A stretch of DNA of 11,643 bases from Actinomycetota bacterium (GCA_009699665.1 WLNS01000040.1:1-11643), one strand, 5' to 3'. Counted from the first letter of the stretch, positions 1-6,983 are shown. Notes: generated from the sequence alone by a model not told the origin. Numbers and translations are program-made.

Positions 1-1
1 C

Positions 2-982
2 CTGGCCATCGGTGTCTTTCTCATCGGCCTGGCCACCGCCACCTTTGGCCTGGCGCGTCACGCCATGCTCACCACTTATGTTCCGCTGGCCTACCGGGCG
101 CGGTCTCTCTCGCTGCTGGGCGGCTCGCTTCGCGCAGGAGCGGTGGTTGGTCCTTTGCTCAGCGCCGGTCTCATCGCCACCACCAATTCACCGCACGCTG
201 CTTTCTGGCTCACCGCCATCGGCACCGTCGCGACCATCATTGTGGTCTTTTTTCTCGCCGACCCCGAAAAGGTCTATGGCGCACCCAGCCTGGTCACCGA
301 GAACGACGGACGCGTGGTCACCGCGGGCGAAGACGAGATCGAGCGCGAATCCCATGGAATCTTTGGCACCATGTGGTCGAACCGCGGCGTTCTGCTGAGG
401 CTCGGCACGGCCAGCGGAATCACCGGCGCCCTGCGCGCCACGCGCGCAGTATTGCTGCCGCTGTGGGCCATCAGTATTGGCATGCACGATGCGCAAATCG
501 CTCTGGTGATCGGTATTGCGACAGCCATCGACTTCGCCCTCTTCTTCTTCAGCGGACAGGTCATGGATCGGTGGGGGCGGCGATGGTCTGCCGTGCCCGC
601 CATGGTGATCATGTCGGGGTCGATCATCCTGCTGAGTTTCACCCACGACCTGACCTCGCACGTGACCTGGTTCATCGCCTGTGCCATGATTCTGGCTCTG
701 GGCAACGGCCTCGCCTCAGGTCTGCTGTTGACCCTCGGCTCAGACCTAGCCCCGCGAGCCAACCCGGCACCGTTTCTGGGTGCCTTTCGACTCACGATTG
801 ATCTGGGCTCCAGCGCCGCACCTCTGGGCATCACGCTTATCACCGCGATCGCCTCACTGTCTGTCGCGGCCGGTGCTCTCGGCGTTGTCGGCCTCGCCGG
901 CGCCTACATGATGTGGCGCTACATCCCGCGATACATTCCGTGGCATCCGCCGGCAAAACGATCGTCAGCACGGCGGATCTGA
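2..982 (+). CDS. MFS transporter, C-terminal part (5' end outside window)
   Basis: The frame is open from the first bases of the window, so this is the last 326 codons of a longer gene whose start lies upstream. It is a polytopic membrane protein with repeated hydrophobic segments. They are broken by one long charged loop (roughly residues 90-120 of the visible part, rich in D, E and R), which fits the cytoplasmic loop between the two six-helix halves of a major facilitator. About 60 residues further on, DRWGRR matches the conserved MFS loop motif repeated between helices 8 and 9. The tail after the last helix is short and basic (KRSSARRI). The family moves small molecules by proton coupling, often as efflux; the substrate cannot be inferred. 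The gene is convergent with the pilin-like cluster, with only 10 bases between the stops. Confidence 0.85.
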   Translation: MAIGVFLIGLATATFGLARHAMLTTYVPLAYRARSLSLLGGSLRAGAVVGPLLSAGLIATTNSPHAAFWLTAIGTVATIIVVFFLADPEKVYGAPSLVTENDGRVVTAGEDEIERESHGIFGTMWSNRGVLLRLGTASGITGALRATRAVLLPLWAISIGMHDAQIALVIGIATAIDFALFFFSGQVMDRWGRRWSAVPAMVIMSGSIILLSFTHDLTSHVTWFIACAMILALGNGLASGLLLTLGSDLAPRANPAPFLGAFRLTIDLGSSAAPLGITLITAIASLSVAAGALGVVGLAGAYMMWRYIPRYIPWHPPAKRSSARRI

Positions 983-997
983 GCTAGGCGCGCTAGC
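983..997. repeat. Small inverted repeat between convergent genes
   Basis: GCTAG and CTAGC arms flank a 5-nt GCGCG centre in the 10-base gap between two convergent stop codons, and the right arm runs into the end of the minus-strand gene. It could form a short hairpin usable by both strands, but there is no T-run on either side and the stem is only 5 bp. It is a weak terminator candidate at best. Confidence 0.2.
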
Positions 998-1457
998 GAA
1001 ACCCGCCGCGTGCCCGAGCCGTTGCGTCAATACGGATGCCCTGCGGCAAGAACATCGACACAACGGGTGGCTGCCACGCGGTGTCAAGTCGCACCTCGGC
1101 CGTTTGGCCATCGGGGCACGTTGCACTGACGAGCTTCACCGAACGGGATGTCGAGAGTTCGGCCAAGTATCTGCGGCTCGCGGCCTGCACATCGGCGTCG
1201 GTGAGCCGGTAAGCGAGCTCATGCGTCGACGAGTTCACCGTCACCGATGACAGCGCAAAGCTTTGGCTTGCCGCAAGTGCGGCTCCATCGGCGAGCAAAT
1301 ACAGATTCTTGCGCTCGAGGTAGAGACTCGCTGCCGAGACAGCGCCCAGGATCACGGCAAGGCTGAGGGCGACGCCGAAGATCACCATAAGCAGAACTGA
1401 CCCCTTCTCTGCGTAGCGGGCCGGTTGAGCTGACCACCGCATTCCCCTCGCCCTCAT
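993..1457 (-). CDS. Rv3654c/TadG-like secretion-neighbourhood protein
   Basis: This is a small protein (154 aa) with one N-terminal hydrophobic helix directly after a short basic region: AEKGSVLLM followed by about 20 apolar residues, then a soluble domain. The helix runs into LYLLADGAALAASQSF, which matches the segment after the helix in TadG/Rv3654c-like proteins (ADxAALAAA). These are minor pseudopilin-like partners of Tad/Flp systems and would sit in the membrane or envelope. The start used here overlaps the upstream stop as ATGA (1454-1457), suggesting translational coupling. A second ATG at 1442 has a better Shine-Dalgarno (GAGGG, 8 nt upstream) and would give 149 aa, so either could be right. 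Unlike the two upstream TadE-like proteins it lacks Glu five residues after the putative cleavage Gly. Last gene of the cluster. Confidence 0.7.
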   Translation of the reverse strand: MRARGMRWSAQPARYAEKGSVLLMVIFGVALSLAVILGAVSAASLYLERKNLYLLADGAALAASQSFALSSVTVNSSTHELAYRLTDADVQAASRRYLAELSTSRSVKLVSATCPDGQTAEVRLDTAWQPPVVSMFLPQGIRIDATARARGGFR

Positions 1458-1897
1458 CGGGAGAGTCCGAATCGGGGCGCCGACTGCGATGCCTGGGCCG
1501 AAATGACGACCGACGTGAGTCGCTCCGCGCCAGGCCAGCGCGGCAGGAACGGAAGAAAGACGCGCGTTGATACGCGAACGGTCACCGTGCCGCCCGGCTC
1601 TAGGCAGGCACCCCGGCACGTGATGTCGACTCGTGGAGCGGTGGTTGCATTCGGGCTCTCGCGCAGGGACTGCGTGGCTACTCGTGCGGCCGCGGCGAAG
1701 GCAGCATCGCGACTCGGTTGAGTGATGAAGACGCGTGCGGCATAACGCGCGGCACTGTTCGTGGCGAACTGGGCCGACTCAATGGCCCCAAAAGTGAGAA
1801 CCGCGTAGACGCAGGGAACCAGAAGCACCAGCGCGCCGGCAACAAACTCGAGAGCCGCCGAACCGGCGTCGGCAGAGACCCGTTGACGCACGAGCAT
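1454..1897 (-). CDS. TadE-like pseudopilin (second copy)
   Basis: 147 aa. The N-terminus has a TadE-type signal: a short polar leader, then G12 followed by SAALEF, with Glu at +5 from the presumed prepilin-peptidase cleavage site, then a hydrophobic helix of about 20 residues (VAGALVLLVPCVYAVL). This is followed by SAARYAARVF, the conserved small, Arg-rich stretch after the helix in TadE proteins. The C-terminal domain contains two cysteines (CRGAC, around residue 92) that could form a disulfide outside the membrane. The family forms minor pseudopilins needed for Flp pilus biogenesis. The start ATG shares one base with the stop of the upstream gene (TGATG at 1895-1899) and has no clear ribosome-binding site, so it is probably translated by coupling. 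Its 3' end overlaps the next gene as ATGA. Confidence 0.75.
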   Translation of the reverse strand: MLVRQRVSADAGSAALEFVAGALVLLVPCVYAVLTFGAIESAQFATNSAARYAARVFITQPSRDAAFAAAARVATQSLRESPNATTAPRVDITCRGACLEPGGTVTVRVSTRVFLPFLPRWPGAERLTSVVISAQASQSAPRFGLSR

Positions 1898-2292
1898 CAG
1901 CTGTGCGCCAGCACTTCGACGGGAGTTCGTGCCACGGCACGCAGGCCCCCGCTCGGCCCAAGAAAACCGAACACCGGCAGAGGCGCGGTGACAACGACCG
2001 TCATGGTCGCTTGGCCCTGCCACATGCCGCGCTGCGATTCGACAGATACGTCGAGCGCATTGCCAACGGCCACCTCGATGAGATCTCGGGCGCGCCGGGC
2101 ACCCGACGCGGCGCTCTCGCCAACGAGAGCCCCCTGCCGAGCGCCCTCTGCGGCAGCGTCGGTCAGGGTATTGCGCACGTGCAGGAAAAGAGCGAGTTGC
2201 AGAACGCCGGCCGTCAGACCAACGAGCAGAACACTGACGAGCAGAAACTCGATGACGGCCGAGCCCGCCTCACTGGATGGGCGACCCGACAC
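1897..2292 (-). CDS. TadE family pseudopilin
   Basis: 131 aa from a GTG start. The leader ends in EAG10, followed by SAVIEF with Glu at +5, the classic TadE / prepilin cleavage-like motif. A long hydrophobic helix follows (LLVSVLLVGLTAGVLQLALF), then RNTLTDAAAEGARQGA, the hallmark of TadE-like domains after the helix. The rest is a short beta-rich envelope domain. I chose the GTG at 2292 because it begins 4 nt after the stop of the pilin-like gene and leaves a normal-length leader. A longer frame open to 2373 would overlap the pilin gene by about 75 nt and add a non-pilin basic stretch. It is likely co-transcribed with its neighbours and assembled at the membrane with them. Confidence 0.78.
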   Translation of the reverse strand: MSGRPSSEAGSAVIEFLLVSVLLVGLTAGVLQLALFLHVRNTLTDAAAEGARQGALVGESAASGARRARDLIEVAVGNALDVSVESQRGMWQGQATMTVVVTAPLPVFGFLGPSGGLRAVARTPVEVLAHS

Positions 2293-2296
2293 GAAA

Positions 2297-2506
2297 CTAG
2301 AACGCCACAACCCGCGTGATCGCCTGGTCAAAGACGTGACCCAGCGCGGGCCCGGCGAGCGCCCACAAGCCAACGACGAGACCGGCCGTCATCAGTGTAA
2401 TGAGCACCCAACCGGGAACGTCACCCCGCTCGCTGGCCAGAAATAATCTCGCCGAAGAGACGAATCCCGGCGCCGGTTGCGTCTGTCGAATAATATGCTG
2501 CTTCAT
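2297..2506 (-). CDS. Flp pilin-like small membrane protein
   Basis: 69 aa with a polar and basic N-terminal 27 residues, then RGDVPGWVLITLMTAGLVV and a single hydrophobic helix (about 32-55), ending in a short amphipathic tail. Size and position directly before two TadE-like genes match the major Flp pilin slot of actinobacterial tad loci. However, the helix start lacks the usual Glu-Tyr pair after the processing Gly (G28 is followed by DVPGWV), so it is an unusual pilin or an accessory pseudopilin. Shine-Dalgarno GGGAGAA lies 5-6 nt upstream of the ATG. It is the first gene of the four-gene cluster. A 100-bp gap carrying a 16-nt palindrome separates it from the sugar operon upstream, so it may have its own promoter or be reached by read-through. 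Confidence 0.6.
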   Translation of the reverse strand: MKQHIIRQTQPAPGFVSSARLFLASERGDVPGWVLITLMTAGLVVGLWALAGPALGHVFDQAITRVVAF

Positions 2507-2573
2507 GACTTCTCCCTTTGCTCATGCGTGGGGAGAGTCTTCTCGGTCGGAAAGCGCGAGTGTGTGAGCTATC

Positions 2574-2589
2574 CACAGAACGTTCTGTG
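2574..2589. promoter_or_regulatory. Perfect 16-nt palindrome, candidate operator
   Basis: CACAGAACGTTCTGTG is a perfect dyad in the only gap between the catabolic operon and the pilin-like cluster, about 70 nt upstream of the pilin start codon. No T-run follows on the minus strand, so it is not a normal intrinsic terminator. The central AACGTT with a middle CG resembles the style of LacI/GalR-family operators. It is not the actinobacterial LexA box, which spaces GAAC and GTTC by four bases. No LacI-type regulator is encoded in the window. Confidence 0.4.
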
Positions 2590-2607
2590 ACTGGGTTGAT
2601 CTCAAGG

Positions 2608-3801
2608 TCACAAAATCGCGGTCTCGTTTTTCCAAGCTGGTTGCAGATCATTGTCGAGTTCAATGTTCAGCGGTTGACGATCCGAGAGTGTCCAGTCAGG
2701 AAGGTAAATGCGTTCGCCTCCGGACATTGCCGACGCGTGAGAAAGAATGCCCGACGCCGTAATGTTGGCCGCTTGAACGGCATTGGGATAGGCTTCCTGT
2801 TCACCGAGAACCGCCATGACGAGTTTGTCAGCGAGGTGCGGATGCGACCCTCCGTGGCCGCCACCCTGCACGAAAGACCGGTGGCTTTCTTCGGTTTCGC
2901 CTTCGCCATAGACTCCAGCTCGGGTGAAAGATTGAATCTCTTTGGGCAGTCGGTCCGCGAAATCTGGTACCTCAATCTCGTGCACGCTTTCACCGAGGTA
3001 GATCAGGTGAGAACCCGACTCGGTTTGTGACCACTCAAAGGAGCGCACTGCGCCATAGGCATCAAAGCTTTCCCGATACTCCCGCGCCACGGCCCACAGG
3101 TGTCGCGTCACCTCGGCACCCACGTCGCTGTCGAGAAAACGAATGTGTGTCGACTCGATGGCATACGGCGAACCATATTGCGCCTTCATGCTCTCGAAGA
3201 CGCTCCCCGATCCAAGCGCTTGCACCGATTCAGCTTGGTGACCGGCAAGACCCAGGGTCGGGGCAATCGCGTGCGTGGCGTTGTACATGGGGGGCATGCC
3301 ATCCCAGTACGACGGCCAGCCACTCATGTCCTGGTGATGAGATGAGCGCAGGAACTGAATCTTGCCGAGGCGACCCGCCCGGTAGAGATCCTGAACAAAC
3401 AGGAACTCTCGCGAATAGAGGGTGGTCTCCATCATCATGTAGACCAGTCCCGTTCGACTCTGAGCGTCGACAATGCGTTTGCAATCCTCTACCGACGTAG
3501 CCATGGGAATCGTGCATCCCACATGCTTGCCCGCCTCGAGGGCAGCCACCACCTGGTCAGCATGCAGTTGCAGGGGTGTATTGACATGGATGACGTCAAT
3601 GTTCGGATCCTTGAGCATCTTGTCGTAATCCGTGTAGCGAACGTTGATGCCGAATTTGTCACCGACCTCATCAAGCTTCGTTTGCGTCCGCTGGCATATC
3701 GCATACATCTCGGCATGAGGATGGGCTTGGTAAATCGGAATGAATTCTGCGCCAAACTCCAGACCAACAATTCCAACGTTCAATTTCTTGTGGCTATTCA
3801 T
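2608..3801 (-). CDS. Gfo/Idh/MocA-family oxidoreductase
   Basis: 397 aa, with the two-domain plan of NAD(P)-dependent sugar and cyclitol dehydrogenases. The N-terminal Rossmann fold begins LNVGIVGLEFG (G10xxG13). NTPLQLHADQVVAALEAGKHV (74-94) is the standard segment that precedes the catalytic EKP motif. Here the motif position reads CTIPMA (96-101), so the usual Lys is Ile98. The C-terminal alpha/beta domain carries SSHHQDMSGW and YNATHAIAP, the latter placing His177 where the family has its conserved active-site His. The start ATG overlaps the stop of the upstream GMC gene (ATGA), with AAAGG about 9-10 nt upstream. As the last gene of the operon it probably acts on the keto sugar made by the GMC enzyme or on the product of the TIM-barrel enzyme (inference). 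The exact substrate and even reaction type are uncertain because of the missing Lys. Confidence 0.88.
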   Translation of the reverse strand: MNSHKKLNVGIVGLEFGAEFIPIYQAHPHAEMYAICQRTQTKLDEVGDKFGINVRYTDYDKMLKDPNIDVIHVNTPLQLHADQVVAALEAGKHVGCTIPMATSVEDCKRIVDAQSRTGLVYMMMETTLYSREFLFVQDLYRAGRLGKIQFLRSSHHQDMSGWPSYWDGMPPMYNATHAIAPTLGLAGHQAESVQALGSGSVFESMKAQYGSPYAIESTHIRFLDSDVGAEVTRHLWAVAREYRESFDAYGAVRSFEWSQTESGSHLIYLGESVHEIEVPDFADRLPKEIQSFTRAGVYGEGETEESHRSFVQGGGHGGSHPHLADKLVMAVLGEQEAYPNAVQAANITASGILSHASAMSGGERIYLPDWTLSDRQPLNIELDNDLQPAWKNETAIL

Positions 3802-5549
3802 AGGACGTGCCTTTCATTCTCGGGGGTGCGCGTGCCTAAGCCGACCGCGCACCCCCATCGCTCTAGTAAGTGTTCGGCGCTCAGGTAGGCGAGCGCCTGA
3901 ATTGTTTCGGTGGGGTTGTAGCCGCCGTAACTGACGAAGCTTCCTCCGCCAACCGCATAGAGGCCGTCGATATCGTGAACGGCTCCGAAGGGATCTGTCA
4001 CAGACGTTTCAGGGTCGTATCCCATGCGATGCACTCCAACATCATGTGTTGAGAGGTGATAGGGAGGGCGCGAAGAGTCCATCCAGGTTTCCTTGGCCCC
4101 CATCTCCTGCGCAATCCGTCGCTTGATGCCTCCAAAAAGTTCTACTGAATTTGCGTCGTGGTCTTCCCACTCATGGGTGATGCGAATGGCGGGTACCCCC
4201 AACCTGTCTTTGATCGACGGATCCAGGTCGACGTAGTGCCTGGGATAGGGGAAGTTAGTGGTCTGCGAATACATGCGATGCATGTGGGTGTAGTTGTCGC
4301 GCATCCAATGTTTGAATTCCAAGCCGTACTTTTGCACGCCCGGATTCATGAGGTGAAAGGCCTCGATGGGTTGCAGATCCCCCGTCACGCTGATGACGGG
4401 AGATCCCCAGAGCACTCCGAGGTCGTTGTCGGGGACCATTTCTGACGTGAAGTCGTCTATCGCGCTGGAAGCGTTGAAGGTGCCCAGGAAGGGGTTGGTT
4501 GCCTCGGGCAGAATGGACGCAAACCAACCGAAGTTATGGGTCATGAAGTTGGCCCCCACCTGACCACGCCCGGTGATTCCCGATACCAACATCAGTCGCG
4601 CGTTCTCTAGTGCATAAGCGCTGAGAATGACGATGGGCGCCTCAACCTCATGCGTTTCGTCGGCGCTATCGACGTAAGTCACGCCGATTACGCGTTTGCC
4701 GTCGGGGGTGCGGTTGACCTGAATTACCCGCGAGTGCGGGCGCAGGTCCAAGTTTCCCGTGAGCTTCGCCGCAGGCACGCTCGTCACATGCGTTGACGAT
4801 CTCGCCGCCACATGGCAAGGATATCCGTGACAGAAGCCGCAATTGACGCACGCTGGACGACCCTTATATTCGACGGAATTCATCGCGAGAGGCTGGCGGA
4901 AAGGGTGCATACCTAGACGCTCGGTTGCGGCGACCCACGGAACATCACCGGGACATTGCTGCACGGGCGGCATCGGGAAATCACGATTTCGGGGAGGGTC
5001 AAACGGGTTTGTTCCGGGTGCGAATTGACCCTTGATGTTGCCGGCGCTACCCGAGTACCCCTGCTCCCACTCAGCCTTCTCGTAGTAGGGCTCGAGGTCG
5101 GCATAACTGATAGGCCAATCTGCCACCGTCGAACCCTCGGGAAGCGACGACTCTCCAAAGCGCTCTGCAATAGCTGAACGCATTCTAAAGTCGGCCTCGC
5201 GGAATCGATACGCGGCACCTGCCCAGTGCAAAGTCCCGCCCCCAACACCAATCGCGGGCATTCCGTACAACGGCTCGTCCGAGCCCAGAACTCCGGCCGA
5301 CCACGGAAAAAGTCGCGCGACACTTTTGTTATCGGCACGCCACGTGACGGGATCGACGGTGCCTCCCGAAACAATTGCCCCGCGCTGGTAGTAGCGCAAC
5401 TCGTCCTGCTTTACGGCAAAGTCGTCTTGGGTGTAATCGGCACCCTTCTCGAGTCCGAGAACACGAACTCCCGCTGCAGTGAGTTGCTCGGCGATGATTC
5501 CTCCCGAGGCACCCAGTCCGACGATGATGACGTCGAATTTTTCTTTCAC
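3798..5549 (-). CDS. GMC-family FAD-dependent sugar dehydrogenase, large subunit
   Basis: 583 aa flavoprotein of the glucose-methanol-choline family. The ADP-binding fold is at the N-terminus: VIIVGLGASGG (G11, G13, G16) with acidic Glu34 at the end of strand 2. IGVGGGTLHWAG (100-111) is the second FAD contact. A four-cysteine motif C234xxC237xxC240xxxxC245 resembles that of gluconate/fructose-type dehydrogenase large subunits, where a 3Fe-4S cluster is known in some members. The C-terminus has HDVGVHRMG (502-510) and YNPTETIQALA (544-554), giving the catalytic pair His507/Asn545, similar in wording to pyranose oxidases. A GTG start overlaps the subunit-3 stop (GTGA), with AGGAAGG upstream. 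There is no signal peptide, so it either stays in the cytoplasm or relies on a partner for export. The likely reaction is oxidation of a sugar or glycoside hydroxyl to a ketone or lactone; the acceptor is unknown. Confidence 0.9.
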   Translation of the reverse strand: MKEKFDVIIVGLGASGGIIAEQLTAAGVRVLGLEKGADYTQDDFAVKQDELRYYQRGAIVSGGTVDPVTWRADNKSVARLFPWSAGVLGSDEPLYGMPAIGVGGGTLHWAGAAYRFREADFRMRSAIAERFGESSLPEGSTVADWPISYADLEPYYEKAEWEQGYSGSAGNIKGQFAPGTNPFDPPRNRDFPMPPVQQCPGDVPWVAATERLGMHPFRQPLAMNSVEYKGRPACVNCGFCHGYPCHVAARSSTHVTSVPAAKLTGNLDLRPHSRVIQVNRTPDGKRVIGVTYVDSADETHEVEAPIVILSAYALENARLMLVSGITGRGQVGANFMTHNFGWFASILPEATNPFLGTFNASSAIDDFTSEMVPDNDLGVLWGSPVISVTGDLQPIEAFHLMNPGVQKYGLEFKHWMRDNYTHMHRMYSQTTNFPYPRHYVDLDPSIKDRLGVPAIRITHEWEDHDANSVELFGGIKRRIAQEMGAKETWMDSSRPPYHLSTHDVGVHRMGYDPETSVTDPFGAVHDIDGLYAVGGGSFVSYGGYNPTETIQALAYLSAEHLLERWGCAVGLGTRTPENERHVL

Positions 5550-6097
5550 GAACTTACCTTCCTGATGCGGGCATAAAGATCAGCGACAGTAGAAATAGGG
5601 ATTCTTCGAGCATCTACGCCCGGCTGCATTTGTTCAGCGGTATATCCCCACTGCGCTCCGGGAAAGCCCACGAGTTTCCATCCCACGACATCTCGATTTC
5701 CCCCGTAGGCAGGGTCTCCGAAGAAGCCCTGCACGGTGTGCTCGCCAATGATGCGGAAGAACTGACCGGCGAAATCATCCGGGTCAGCTTTCGCGCGAGC
5801 ATCAAGCGTCTCCACGAGTTGCCTTTGCTGCTCGTCCGACAGGGCAGAGAACTCGGCACCAAAACTTTTATTCGAGAGATCACTGAGAGTCTGCAGACCC
5901 CGACGATAAAGCGGTCGCAAATCCCTCATGAAGCCGGCGAGGGCTCTGTCTATGTAGAACACGACGCCGGCCTCATGTGCGCCCGGGGAGTCTGCCTCTG
6001 ACGGGATTATTTGTGCCGCAAGTGCATCAACAGTTCTCGCCTCTGCAGAGTTGAAAAATAAGAGGGGTTCTGTCGGGAAGTCTGAAGACAACGGCAA
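5546..6097 (-). CDS. Gluconate 2-dehydrogenase subunit 3-like protein
   Basis: 183 aa, small-subunit partner of GMC dehydrogenases. Recognisable family signatures are AEARTVDALAAQIIPSE near the N-terminus, PGAHEAGVVFYID (33-45), and HTVQGFFGDPAYGGNRD with VGWKLVGFPGAQWGY toward the C-terminus. Members bind the catalytic subunit and often carry a Tat signal that exports the folded pair. Here the N-terminus (PLSSDFPTEPLLFF) has no twin-arginine or hydrophobic signal. The start is a TTG: at 6097 the AAGGA ribosome-binding sequence would touch the start, while the TTG at 6091 is 6 nt from it and may be the true start. No ATG lies nearby. It begins 3 nt after the isomerase stop, in the same reading frame, and overlaps the GMC gene as GTGA, so the two dehydrogenase subunits should be made in step. 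Confidence 0.88.
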   Translation of the reverse strand: MPLSSDFPTEPLLFFNSAEARTVDALAAQIIPSEADSPGAHEAGVVFYIDRALAGFMRDLRPLYRRGLQTLSDLSNKSFGAEFSALSDEQQRQLVETLDARAKADPDDFAGQFFRIIGEHTVQGFFGDPAYGGNRDVVGWKLVGFPGAQWGYTAEQMQPGVDARRIPISTVADLYARIRKVSS

Positions 6098-6100
6098 TCC

Positions 6101-6955
6101 TTACTTCTTTTTTCGCTCGGCAAGCTTGCGTTCGACGAGAGGTCTCAAGTACTCGATTCCCTCACGTGCATCTTGGTCGGGTTCGATGCCTCGGCGATGG
6201 AAGCCTGTCTCCATCGTCAAATAGCCGTCAAACTTTATGTCAATCATCGCGTCAATGACCGCAGGAAAGTCAACGACTCCTTGACCCGGTGGCAGGCGAT
6301 CATTGTCGGATATGTGGATGTGCTTGAGATCAGCGCCCATCTTATAGACGTAATCGGTATTGACTTCGTGGCTCCAATTCACATGGAACGTATCGAACAT
6401 GAGCTTCACGTTCTCACGATTCACGTCCTGCATGAGCTCAATGGCATCGTCGGCACCGACGCACAAATTAGTGTCGTGCGATGTAGGTTCGATGACCAGG
6501 GTCACGCCAGTGTGAGATATCGAGTCAGCAATTTCAGTCAGCACCTCGCGACTCCATTCCCACGCTTGCCGCCGACTCGTGCCGTAGATAATCCAACCGG
6601 GCAGATAAATCAGTGTCTTTCCGCCCCAATAAGCGGTGAGTTCGGCGAGTTCCTTGTAGTGCTCGACCGTCGCTCGTCGCTCCTCGATATAAGGCGAAGC
6701 CGGGTTGTTTCCCGGGCCGCCCGACGGTGCGGGGAGCATGCTCGACAAAGCAATATTGTGCTCTTGGAGCAGGTCCCGCACCTGTGCCCGACGATCCGCG
6801 CCGAGGTGGGGAGGATAGGCGTGCGGTGCAGCGGCACCAATTTCGATTCCGTCGTAACCCAGTTTCGCAATGCGTTTTATGGTTTCGTCGAGCGTGTATG
6901 AGGGAACCCAAACGAAAAAACTGGAATATGCCCACGTATTGTATGAAATTTTCAT
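6101..6955 (-). CDS. TIM-barrel sugar isomerase/epimerase-like enzyme
   Basis: 284 aa of the xylose-isomerase-like / AP-endonuclease-2 TIM-barrel superfamily. The barrel strands carry metal ligands at the expected places: Glu156 (LVIEPTS), Asp188 (MFDTFH), His214 (KHIHISDND) and Glu249 (METGF). This matches the E/D/H/E set of ketose 3-epimerases and related enzymes, which bind Mn or Mg and act through an enediolate. LGYDGIEIG (32-40) is the usual first active-site strand. Family members also include inosose dehydratases, hydroxypyruvate isomerases and enzymes that cleave keto-glycosides by elimination, so the reaction is open. The tail is lysine-rich (ERKKK). Shine-Dalgarno AAAGGTAA lies about 8 nt from the ATG. 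It follows the binding-protein gene across a GC-rich hairpin and directly precedes the dehydrogenase subunits, which suggests it processes the oxidised sugar in the cytoplasm. Confidence 0.87.
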   Translation of the reverse strand: MKISYNTWAYSSFFVWVPSYTLDETIKRIAKLGYDGIEIGAAAPHAYPPHLGADRRAQVRDLLQEHNIALSSMLPAPSGGPGNNPASPYIEERRATVEHYKELAELTAYWGGKTLIYLPGWIIYGTSRRQAWEWSREVLTEIADSISHTGVTLVIEPTSHDTNLCVGADDAIELMQDVNRENVKLMFDTFHVNWSHEVNTDYVYKMGADLKHIHISDNDRLPPGQGVVDFPAVIDAMIDIKFDGYLTMETGFHRRGIEPDQDAREGIEYLRPLVERKLAERKKK

Positions 6956-6967
6956 GTACTTTTACCT

Positions 6968-6978
6968 TTGTTAGTGGA
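6968..6978 (-). repeat. Leader repeat TCCACTAACAA, copy before isomerase
   Basis: The 11-mer TCCACTAACAA (minus strand) lies just upstream of the ribosome-binding site of the isomerase gene. An identical copy lies upstream of the binding-protein gene at 8119-8129. Both are about 15-20 nt before a start codon. Function unknown; a shared leader element or a relic of local duplication. Confidence 0.4.
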
Positions 6979-6983
6979 ATAAG

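Noticed and set aside
1718..2446. Long plus-strand open frame opposite the pilin-like genes (242 codons)
   Set aside because: Its translation is an Arg/Thr/Pro-rich sequence with no domain, and it lies opposite three coupled genes with clear TadE motifs; it is a GC-driven shadow frame.
2574..2589. SOS (LexA) box
   Set aside because: The half-sites GAAC and GTTC are directly adjacent, whereas the actinobacterial LexA box needs four bases between them.
2507..2607. Intrinsic terminator after the Gfo/Idh/MocA gene
   Set aside because: The only dyad there has no following T-run on the minus strand, so termination cannot be supported from sequence.
6173..6901. Plus-strand open frame of 242 codons opposite the isomerase
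   Set aside because: It is antisense to a gene with intact metal-ligand motifs; no recognisable domain or ribosome-binding site.
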